DNA of 64,000 nt from Actinoplanes sp. TBRC 11911 (GTDB taxonomy: Bacteria > Actinomycetota > Actinomycetes > Mycobacteriales > Micromonosporaceae): NCBI RefSeq assembly GCF_012933445.1, contig NZ_JABBNC010000029.1, forward strand, positions 62,001 to 126,000, given 5' to 3'. The notes below the pieces were generated by a model that saw nothing but the letters and a program-made list of their open reading frames with translations, searched no databases and had not been told where the DNA came from. The position numbers and the translations under genes are program-made. Shown here in pieces: positions 25,960 through 32,867 of the stretch; the first letter of the stretch is position 1; each line of letters begins with the position of its first letter.

Positions 25960-26256
25960 ATGCGTTCGAATGATGTGCCTGCCACGGTGATTCCGGCGGT
26001 GCGGCCGATGCCCGCCGGGCCGCGTAACGCGATTGATCGGCTTCACTCCCATGATCAGATCGAGTCGATCGTGCGGCTGCGGGCTGCCGTGCGGGCGATG
26101 GGTCAGGTGGACGTCTCGGGGTGGGACGAGAAATCGCTGGCCGAGCATCTCGACGAGATCTCGGCGACGCTGTGCGCGATCGACGCGCAACTGACACGGA
26201 TGGCTGATGCGGTGCGGGCGCGCGGGTTCCGCATCGAGGAGCCACTCGCGGCCTGA
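25960..26256 (+). CDS. small hypothetical protein, 98 aa
   Basis: A 98-aa predicted soluble, mainly helical protein: HDQIESIVRLRAAVRAM, then GWDEKSLAEHLDEISATLCAI and DAQLTRMADAVRARGFRIEEP. The charge pattern suggests a coiled or helical-hairpin fold. I do not recognise a family. ATG 25,960 is chosen because residues upstream of it are not protein-like; the upstream sequence ATCTCGAAC offers no real Shine-Dalgarno site. It is isolated, between a repeat-rich gap and the DNA ligase gene. The third-base GC content is coding-like. Confidence 0.55.
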   Translation: MRSNDVPATVIPAVRPMPAGPRNAIDRLHSHDQIESIVRLRAAVRAMGQVDVSGWDEKSLAEHLDEISATLCAIDAQLTRMADAVRARGFRIEEPLAA

Positions 26257-26545
26257 GGCCGGCCTCGCGGCGCCATCGTCGAACGACGCGGTGCGTCAGC
26301 TGCCGAGCGACAGGCGCGTCTGCTGCCGAAGGACGGGTGGGTCTGACGGCTTACGACGGATGCGCCCGCCGCTTGCTGGCCGTGGTCGCGGACAGGACGA
26401 CGGTCCCGGACGCCTTCATCCGGTGATTGGCGACGAGTCCGAAATATCCGTCGCATCTGAAGTATCGGTCTGCCCTCGTCGCGGGGGTGGCTCGGTTGCG
26501 CGGGCTGTCGACGGGGGAGTGCCGCGCGACCGGGCGAAAATGTCA
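26257..26545. other. intergenic, no gene seen
   Basis: About 290 bases between the small hypothetical gene and the ligase leader. It includes the short palindrome GAGGCCGGCCTC near 26,253 and an AT-richer patch near 26,430-26,470 that could hold a promoter, but no consensus is convincing. Confidence 0.45.
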
Positions 26546-26597
26546 GAGGTGGCTGCCAGGATGAGGTCGTGCTTTTCCTCGACCTGGCAGCCACCTC
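26546..26597 (+). promoter_or_regulatory. 15-bp stem enclosing the ligase ribosome site and start codon
   Basis: GAGGTGGCTGCCAGG (26,546-26,560) is perfectly complementary to 26,583-26,597, which codes for residues 6-10 of the ligase. The 22-base loop contains the Shine-Dalgarno-like ATGAGG and the GTG start (26,569). In mRNA this would present or hide the start site; at the DNA level it is an inverted repeat that a protein dimer could bind. Confidence 0.55.
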
Positions 26598-28083
26598 GGC
26601 TGCCGTGACGGCGGTGCCCGGGCGCAAGGCCAAGATTGAGCTCATGGCCGACGCGCTCCGCCGGCTTGAGCCCGATGAGATCGCGGCGGGGTCCGCCTAT
26701 CTCGCGGGTGAGCTGCGGCAACGGCAGACCGGGGTGGGCTATGCGAGCCTGCGCGACCGGCCGCCGGCCGCGGCCGAGGCGACGCTGAGCGTGGCGGCGG
26801 TTGACGCGGCGATCGCCGAGATCTCGGCGGTGGCCGGCGCGGGGTCCCAGGCGCGGCGGCGTGAGCTGCTGAACGCGTTGTTCGCGGCCGCCACCACCGA
26901 CGAGCAGCGGCTGTTGATCGGGCTGTTCGGCGGTGAGTTACGCCAGGGTGCGCAGGCGGGGCTGCTGGCTGACGCCATCGCCAAGGCGGCCGAGGTTCCG
27001 GTGACGGCCGTCCGGCGGGCGCTGCTGCTCTCCGGTGATCTCAAGCAGGTGGCGGTCGCGGCGCTGACCGGGGGTGCGGCGGCGCTGGCCGAGATCAGTC
27101 TGCGGGTGGGCACGCCGCTGTCGCCGATGCTTGCGCAGAGTGCTCCCGACGTGAGCGCCGCGCTGCTCGCGACCGGTGCGCCGGCCACCGTGGATGTGAA
27201 GCTCGACGGCATCCGCATTCAGGTGCATCGATCCGGCGACGAGGTGGCCGTGTTCACGCGCAGCCTCGACGACATCACCCCACGCATGCCCGAGGTGGTC
27301 GCCGCGGTGCGGTCATTGCCGGTACGCGAGATCGTGCTCGACGGCGAAGCCATGGCTCTCGACGCCACGGGCCGGCCGCGCCCGTTTCAGGAGACGTCGA
27401 GCCGTGCGGCCACGCGAGGGGCGGCGGCCGTCGCGCTGAGTCCATACTTCTTCGATCTCCTGCACCTCGACGGCACCGACCTGCTCGACCGGCCGGGCCG
27501 GGAGCGCTGGGCGGCGCTCGCCGACGCGCTGCCGGGCTCGCTGATCGTGGGCCGGACGACCGCGACGTCGGAAGAGGAGGCCGCCGCCGCGTTCGCCGCC
27601 GCCCTCGCCGACGGGCAGGAGGGCGTGGTGATCAAGGCGGTCGAGGCGCCGTACGACGTGGGGCGCCGCGGCTCCGCCTGGGTCAAGGTCAAACCGAGGC
27701 ACACGCTCGACCTGGTCGTGCTGGCCGTCGAGTGGGGGCACGGGCGGCGCCGGGGGTGGCTGTCCAATCTGCACCTGGGCGCGCGCGATCCGCGCACCGG
27801 CGGGTTCGTGATGCTCGGCAAGACCTTCAAGGGGCTGACCGACGAGTTGCTCCGATGGCAGACCGAGCGCTTCAAAGAGCTGGCGACCAGCGACAACGGA
27901 TGGGTCGTCGAGGTGCGGCCCGAGCAGGTGGTGGAGATCGCGTTCGACGGCGTGCAGGCGTCGCCACGCTACCCGGGCGGGGTGGCGTTGCGGTTCGCGC
28001 GCGTCCTGGGTTACCGGGAGGACAAACGAGCGGAGGAGGCCGACACGATCGACATGGTCAAAGAGATCGGCGGGTACGCGTGA
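26569..28083 (+). CDS. ligB: ATP-dependent DNA ligase (LigB type)
   Basis: A 504-aa ligase with three domains: N-terminal helical DNA-binding domain (about 1-170), adenylation domain with the nucleophile motif VDVKLDGIRIQVHR (KxDGxR, Lys near 208), ligase motifs RSLDDITPRMPE, VLDGEAMAL, EGVVIKAVEAPYDVGRRGSAWVKVK, and a C-terminal OB fold (about 385-500). It joins nicked duplex DNA using ATP. The size and layout match mycobacterial LigB rather than LigC or LigD; no Ku or polymerase genes are nearby. GTG 26,569 gives the family N-terminus (MLFLDLAATSAAV). Its 3' end overlaps the convergent hydrolase gene by 26 bases. Confidence 0.92.
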   Translation: MLFLDLAATSAAVTAVPGRKAKIELMADALRRLEPDEIAAGSAYLAGELRQRQTGVGYASLRDRPPAAAEATLSVAAVDAAIAEISAVAGAGSQARRRELLNALFAAATTDEQRLLIGLFGGELRQGAQAGLLADAIAKAAEVPVTAVRRALLLSGDLKQVAVAALTGGAAALAEISLRVGTPLSPMLAQSAPDVSAALLATGAPATVDVKLDGIRIQVHRSGDEVAVFTRSLDDITPRMPEVVAAVRSLPVREIVLDGEAMALDATGRPRPFQETSSRAATRGAAAVALSPYFFDLLHLDGTDLLDRPGRERWAALADALPGSLIVGRTTATSEEEAAAAFAAALADGQEGVVIKAVEAPYDVGRRGSAWVKVKPRHTLDLVVLAVEWGHGRRRGWLSNLHLGARDPRTGGFVMLGKTFKGLTDELLRWQTERFKELATSDNGWVVEVRPEQVVEIAFDGVQASPRYPGGVALRFARVLGYREDKRAEEADTIDMVKEIGGYA

Positions 28084-28894
28084 GGAAATCGGTCACGGTC
28101 GCCACGAGCCACCGCGGGTCGTCCAGCCACGGGAAGTGACCGGACTCCTCGAGCACGGCCAGCCGGGCCTGCGGGAAGAGAGCGGCGTAGTCGGCGGCAC
28201 GTTTCGGCGGGATCTGGATGTCGTATTCGCCGCTGGTCAGCAGGACCGGCACGGGCAGGCGGGACAGCTCGGCGCGGACGGACGCCGGGTCGATGCCGCC
28301 TTCTCCGTAGTAGGCGGCGGCCGCCTCCTGATTCCGGCGGACCGGGTCGTCGTCGTTGCGCCGGCCGTAGTTGAACGGCTGAATCGCGGCGCCGTCGCCG
28401 GGCTTGCCCTCGTCCGCCCATAGCCGCTCGAGGGCGGCGAAAGCCGCCGGGAACCATGGTTCGCCCCGGCGCAGCTCGGCGATCTCCCGGCGGTCGTCGT
28501 CGGTGATGTCCAGCGCCACCACACGAGGGGAGGGGTTGATCAGCGCCAGGCGAGCGACGCGGTTCGGGTGGCGCGTCGCGTAGAGCAGGGCGAGGGCCGC
28601 GCCGGCGGAATGCGCCAGCAGATCGACGCGGTCCATGCCGAGATGTGCGCGGAACGCCTCGACATCGTCTACCTGGCGGTCCACGCGATAGGTGGCTTTG
28701 TCCTCGGGGATCGCGGAGTCGCCGGTGCCGCGCAGATCCAGCACGATCAACTCGCGCTCGGCAGAGAGACCGCCGAGATCACCGAGGTAGCCGGACGCCT
28801 GCATGGGACCGCCGGGTAGGCAGAGAACCGGTGTACCCGAGCCGATGCGGCGGTAGGCCAGCCGTGTCCCGTCGAAGCTCTCGAAATCCGCCAT
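28058..28894 (-). CDS. alpha/beta hydrolase (prolyl-iminopeptidase-like)
   Basis: A 278-aa alpha/beta hydrolase. The N-terminus has LAYRRIGSGTPVLCLPGGPMQASGYLGDL, the GGP-type oxyanion region of prolyl iminopeptidases. The nucleophile elbow is LLAHSAGAALALL (Ser), with an Asp in LLTSGEYDIQIP and the final His in EESGHFPWLDDP. These form a complete catalytic triad. No signal peptide; cytoplasmic. Cleavage of N-terminal Pro or hydrolysis of small esters is the family norm; the actual substrate is unknown. It is transcribed toward the ligase and overlaps its end by 26 bases. Confidence 0.85.
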   Translation of the reverse strand: MADFESFDGTRLAYRRIGSGTPVLCLPGGPMQASGYLGDLGGLSAERELIVLDLRGTGDSAIPEDKATYRVDRQVDDVEAFRAHLGMDRVDLLAHSAGAALALLYATRHPNRVARLALINPSPRVVALDITDDDRREIAELRRGEPWFPAAFAALERLWADEGKPGDGAAIQPFNYGRRNDDDPVRRNQEAAAAYYGEGGIDPASVRAELSRLPVPVLLTSGEYDIQIPPKRAADYAALFPQARLAVLEESGHFPWLDDPRWLVATVTDFLTRTRRSL

Positions 28895-28928
28895 GCCGTG
28901 ATCTTATTGGCGGCCTTCCATGTCCGGT

Positions 28929-30020
28929 CTACACGGGACGATCGCCGGACGCGGCACGCTTGCGGTCCGCTTCCTCGACCCGGTCACCCGAAGAGGCTGC
29001 ACGCCGCCGGTCGGCCTCCTCCACGCGATCCCCGGACGACTTCGCCCGCTTCGCCTCCTTGGCGGCGCGCCGCCGATCGGCTTCGTCCACGCGGTCCGTG
29101 GAATCGCGGCGCCGGTCCGCCTCCTCCACGCCGGCACCCACTCCCGCGCGCCTCTGATCCGCGTCCGCCACGCGGTCCCCGGAACCCACGCCGTCCCCGG
29201 AACGCATGCCATCCCCCGGAGGAGGGACCAACTCCCGCTCCGGCACCTCCTCCGATCGGGGGAGCTTTCCGGAGAGCATCAATGCCTCCTTGCGCGCCAC
29301 CCACCCGTACGCGAAAAGGGCCATCGCGGCAAAGAGCCACCACTGCACCGTGTACCCGGCGTTCTGCCAGGAGTCCTCTTTATCGATGGGGATCTGCGCG
29401 AAGGCCGGATCCGCAACGGGCGTTTGCGACGTAAGCAACACATACGCCCCATAAACCGGGTACGGCATCTGCTCCGCGAGCTTCGACACCGAGATCCGCC
29501 GCGTGTCGAGGCGGCCGTCGCGGTGCGAGATCGCGCTCGGTCGGCTTTCCGACAAGTGGATCTGCCCGACCACCGTGACCTGCCCGGTCGGCGCCGGCGG
29601 AACCGTCGGCGCGGCGGTCGCGGAGGCCCCGGCGGGGAGGAAGCCGCGGTCCACGAGCACCGCCGTCCCGTCGCCGAGGATCAGCGGTGTGACGATTTCG
29701 AAGCCGACGTCGCCGTTCACCGTGCGACCGCGCGCCTGGATCTCGTGAGCCGGATCATAGCGACCGCTCATCGACACCTTTGTCCAGGCCAGGTCGTTGC
29801 CGGGTGAGCTGCCGGCCGCCCCCGACCGGGTCGGGACATGGAGAAGGCCGACCAGCGGAACCGCCGAAACCGAGTCAGCGGTGTCGATTCGATGATTGAT
29901 CCCACTGCGTTCCTGGTACCGGTGCAGCTGCCAATTGCCGAGCAGCACCATGACCACCGAGGCGGCGATGGCCAGCGCGGCGCCGCCCAGCCAGCGCGGG
30001 GTCACCAGGAAGCGGTACAC
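28929..30020 (-). CDS. SURF1-family protein with repetitive charged tail
   Basis: A 363-aa membrane protein. The SURF1 fold spans about 1-255: an N-terminal helix (GGAALAIAASVVMVLLGNWQ, about 12-31), the family GNWQLHRYQER segment, a periplasmic domain with VLVDRGFLPAG, and a second helix WWLFAAMALFAYGWVA (about 230-246). SURF1 proteins assist assembly of the aa3-type cytochrome oxidase. The last 110 residues are unusual: acidic/basic repeats of the type SGDRVEEADRRRAA occur about four times and are presumably cytoplasmic. The gene is divergent from cobB, with about 108 bases between starts. Confidence 0.88.
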   Translation of the reverse strand: MYRFLVTPRWLGGAALAIAASVVMVLLGNWQLHRYQERSGINHRIDTADSVSAVPLVGLLHVPTRSGAAGSSPGNDLAWTKVSMSGRYDPAHEIQARGRTVNGDVGFEIVTPLILGDGTAVLVDRGFLPAGASATAAPTVPPAPTGQVTVVGQIHLSESRPSAISHRDGRLDTRRISVSKLAEQMPYPVYGAYVLLTSQTPVADPAFAQIPIDKEDSWQNAGYTVQWWLFAAMALFAYGWVARKEALMLSGKLPRSEEVPERELVPPPGDGMRSGDGVGSGDRVADADQRRAGVGAGVEEADRRRDSTDRVDEADRRRAAKEAKRAKSSGDRVEEADRRRAASSGDRVEEADRKRAASGDRPV

Positions 30021-30128
30021 GCCCCGAGGCTACCCGTCGCCCCGGTAGCCGCGGCCGGAGCCGGGTACTGTGCGCAACCGGCAGCACTTTTAGTCAGCTC
30101 AAGAGAACCAAGCGTCGGGAGAACCTTC

Positions 30129-32129
30129 ATGAGCGCCCAGCCTCGCCTGGTCGTGAGCGCCCCTTCCTCGGGGCACGGGAAGACCGCCATCGCGGTCGGC
30201 CTGCTCGCGGCGGCAACGGCTCGTGGCATCCAGGCGGCCGGCTTCAAGGTCGGGCCTGATCACACCGACGCCGCGTACCTGGGGATGGCGGCCGGACGTC
30301 CCGGTCGCAACCTCGACCCCCGCCTGGTCGGCGCCCAGCGCGTCGCACCGCTGTTCGCGCACGGGGCGTCCGGAGCGCAACTGTCGATCATCGAAGGCGC
30401 GATGGGGCTGTTCGACTCGCTGACCGGCCAGCCCGAGATCGACGGCACGGCCGCCGTCGCCGCCTCGCTGCGCGCCCCGGTCGTGCTGGTCGTCGACGTC
30501 GCCGCCATGGGTCACTCGATCGCCGCGCTGGTGCACGGCTTCCGCATGTTCGACGAGATGGTCCATCTCGGCGGCGTGATCCTCAACCGGGTGGCCTCCT
30601 CTCGTCACGAGCAGATGCTGCGTACGGCGTTGGACGACATCGGCATGCCGGTGCTCGGTGCATTGCGCCGTGGTGATCTGCCCAACGTGCTGCCGGCTCG
30701 CGCGCACGGTCCGGTCCCGGTCGCGCACCGCACGATGGAAGCGATCCGGGCCGTCCGGCGTCTGGGCGAGGCCGTCGGCGGCTGCCTCGACCTGGATCGG
30801 CTGATGGCGCTCGCCGGTTCCGCGCCGGCCCTGCCCGGCGCCCTCTGGTCTCCCGCCGAGGCGGTCGGCGGCGAGGTCTCCGAGCAACGACCGGTGGTTG
30901 CGCTGGCCGGCGGCCCTGGGGCGCTTTTCACGTACGCCGAGACCGCCGAACTCTTGTCCGCCGCGGGCGCCGAGGTCATGGTCGTCGACCCGCTCCGCGA
31001 CGAGAGCCTCCCGGCCGGCACCCGAGCGCTGGTCGTCGGCGCCGGCCTGCCCGAGGGGTACGCCGAAGAGTTGTCCGCCAACCGCCGCCTCTCCGCCGAG
31101 GTGGCCCGGTTCGCCCTGGACGGGTGGCCGGTCGTCGCCGAGGGCGTGGCGCTTCCGTGGCTGGCCCGTGACTTAGACGGCCGCCCGATGTGCGGCGTGC
31201 TCGACGCCTCGGCGGTGACCGGCGAGCAGACCGTGGCGGGTTACCGCGAGGCGACCGCGCCGACCACGTCGTCGATGGCACCGGCGGGCGCCCGCATCAC
31301 CGGGTACAAACAGCACCGGGCGATCGTCACGCCGCGAGCCGGGGTGGTTCCGGCGTGGACGTGGTCCGGCGGCCACCCGGAAGGCTTCGTCTGGCGGCAG
31401 GTGCACGCTTCCCAGCTCGGGCTGCACTGGGCCGCCGCGCCGGAGATCGCCAAGCGGATCGTGGGCGCGGCCATGGCCGGTCCGGTGCCCAGCGCGCCGC
31501 CCGGGCACCAGGCGATGCCGACAACGCTGGTGCACCAGATCCCGCAGCAGACGACGGTTCCGGTGCAGCAGATCCCGCACAATGCGATGCCCGCCGCGCA
31601 GAGCAGCGCGCAGGGACCGCAGAACGCGGTGCCTGCGCAGCAAGGCTCGATGGCCGGCCCGCACAACGCGGTGCCTGCGCAGCAAGGCTCGATGCCCGGC
31701 CCGCACAACGCGATGCCGGCACCGCAGCCGATGCCCGGCCCACAGAACGCGATGCCGGCGGCCGGCCACGCGGTCCCGCCCGCCGGCCACGCGGTCCTGC
31801 CCGCCGACTACGCGGTTCCGCCCGCGTCGGGGACGCCGGCCGCCGGCCAGGCGCTGCCGCCCATGTCCGGTATGCCGGCCCTCGGCCAGGCGCTTCCGCC
31901 CATGTCCGCGATGCCGACGGCCGGGCACGCGCCGGGCATGCCACCCACCTCACCACATTCGCCGTCACCCGCGATGGGCCAGCCGTTCTCGGTGGATCCG
32001 CTCGCCTCGGGGGCCGTCTCGGCGGTGTACGAGCCGACCCAGCAGCTTTCCCCCGCGCAGCTGACGCCGGAGAGCCCGGCCGAGCCGCCGGCCAACCTCA
32101 GCGACACGCTGGACATCACCGCACCCTGA
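30129..32129 (+). CDS. cobB: cobyrinate a,c-diamide synthase, glutaminase Cys missing, long Pro/Gln-rich tail
   Basis: A 666-aa protein. Residues 1-450 are CobB/CbiA, which amidates the a and c carboxylates of cobyrinate (or the hydrogeno form): P-loop SAPSSGHGKTAIAVGLL, KVGPDHTDAAYL, IIEGAMGLFDS, and a C-terminal GATase-like domain. In that domain the nucleophile box, normally AECGGLMYL, reads AEGVALPWL, with Gly339 in place of the Cys. A His is retained in GYKQHR. Residues about 450-666 are a low-complexity tail with NAVPAQQGSM(A/P)GPH and AGHAVPPAGHAVLP repeats, absent from ordinary CobB. ATG 30,129 begins the canonical N-terminus; the longer frame overlaps SURF1. It may use free ammonia or a separate glutaminase (inference). 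Confidence 0.85.
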   Translation: MSAQPRLVVSAPSSGHGKTAIAVGLLAAATARGIQAAGFKVGPDHTDAAYLGMAAGRPGRNLDPRLVGAQRVAPLFAHGASGAQLSIIEGAMGLFDSLTGQPEIDGTAAVAASLRAPVVLVVDVAAMGHSIAALVHGFRMFDEMVHLGGVILNRVASSRHEQMLRTALDDIGMPVLGALRRGDLPNVLPARAHGPVPVAHRTMEAIRAVRRLGEAVGGCLDLDRLMALAGSAPALPGALWSPAEAVGGEVSEQRPVVALAGGPGALFTYAETAELLSAAGAEVMVVDPLRDESLPAGTRALVVGAGLPEGYAEELSANRRLSAEVARFALDGWPVVAEGVALPWLARDLDGRPMCGVLDASAVTGEQTVAGYREATAPTTSSMAPAGARITGYKQHRAIVTPRAGVVPAWTWSGGHPEGFVWRQVHASQLGLHWAAAPEIAKRIVGAAMAGPVPSAPPGHQAMPTTLVHQIPQQTTVPVQQIPHNAMPAAQSSAQGPQNAVPAQQGSMAGPHNAVPAQQGSMPGPHNAMPAPQPMPGPQNAMPAAGHAVPPAGHAVLPADYAVPPASGTPAAGQALPPMSGMPALGQALPPMSAMPTAGHAPGMPPTSPHSPSPAMGQPFSVDPLASGAVSAVYEPTQQLSPAQLTPESPAEPPANLSDTLDITAP

Positions 32130-32229
32130 GCCGGGCACGTATCGAAAAGCGCGAAAACGCGCGCCTCCTGTCGCGAAAGTGTCGTACCCCACACGTAACG
32201 TGGGGTTAACCATCGTGAGGAGGTTGGTC

Positions 32230-32847
32230 GTGGCCGATCGTGTGCCGCTGGATTTTGACCCGCCGGTTCGTGTCCTGCGAGCGTTACTGCTGGGTGTCGA
32301 CGACGACGAGTTACTCGCGCCGACGCCCTGCCCCGGCTGGAGTGTCGCCGCCCTCCTTGATCATCTGATGGGGCTCACCTACGCGTTCACCCAGGCCGCC
32401 CGGAAACGCACCGACGCGTCCGGCGTCACCGGCCCGCCGCCGGAGCCCGCGGCCGATCATCTGTCCCGCCATTGGCGCAGCCGCCTGCCCGTGCAGCTGG
32501 AAGAGCTCGCCACCGCCTGGAAGGAGCCGGCGGCCTGGACGGGCACGTCACAGGCCGGCGGCGTGACGATGCCGGCGAACGCGATGGGCGCTGTCGCCAT
32601 GAACGAGCTGATCATGCACAGCTGGGACCTGGCGCGGGCGACCGGCCAGGAATATGCGGCCGATCCTCGCACCCTCGACGTGCTGATCGAGTTCCTGTCG
32701 CAGGGCCCGGCCGAGGGCACGCCGGGCATGTTCGGCCCGGTCGTGCCGACCGACAGCGAGGCGAGCCTGCTGGACCAGACGATCGCGCTGGCCGGCCGCG
32801 ACCCGAAGTGGAAACCACCGCGCCGCAGGGCCGAGCGCGCGGCGTAG
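32230..32847 (+). CDS. TIGR03086-type DinB/maleylpyruvate-isomerase-fold protein
   Basis: A 205-aa protein of the DinB-like metal-binding superfamily. Conserved features: APTPCPGWSVAALLDHLMG near residue 35 (His ligand in DHL) and MNELIMHSWDLARATGQ near 130 (His in MHSWDL), which place two metal ligands. The family is TIGR03086, a common actinobacterial group of unknown function, some members related to mycothiol-dependent isomerases. GTG 32,230 follows GAGGAGG at good spacing and is preferred over GTG 32,215, which overlaps that site. A near-palindrome CCCCAC...GTGGGG lies about 25 bases upstream (32,188-32,206). Confidence 0.75.
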   Translation: MADRVPLDFDPPVRVLRALLLGVDDDELLAPTPCPGWSVAALLDHLMGLTYAFTQAARKRTDASGVTGPPPEPAADHLSRHWRSRLPVQLEELATAWKEPAAWTGTSQAGGVTMPANAMGAVAMNELIMHSWDLARATGQEYAADPRTLDVLIEFLSQGPAEGTPGMFGPVVPTDSEASLLDQTIALAGRDPKWKPPRRRAERAA

Positions 32848-32867
32848 GGAGGCGCCGAAGGACGGCG

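Noticed and set aside
30021-30128. Cobalamin riboswitch ahead of cobB
   Set aside because: No B12-box-like motif or riboswitch-scale structure was visible before cobB, cobC or cobD; absence by eye is not proof, a covariance search would decide.
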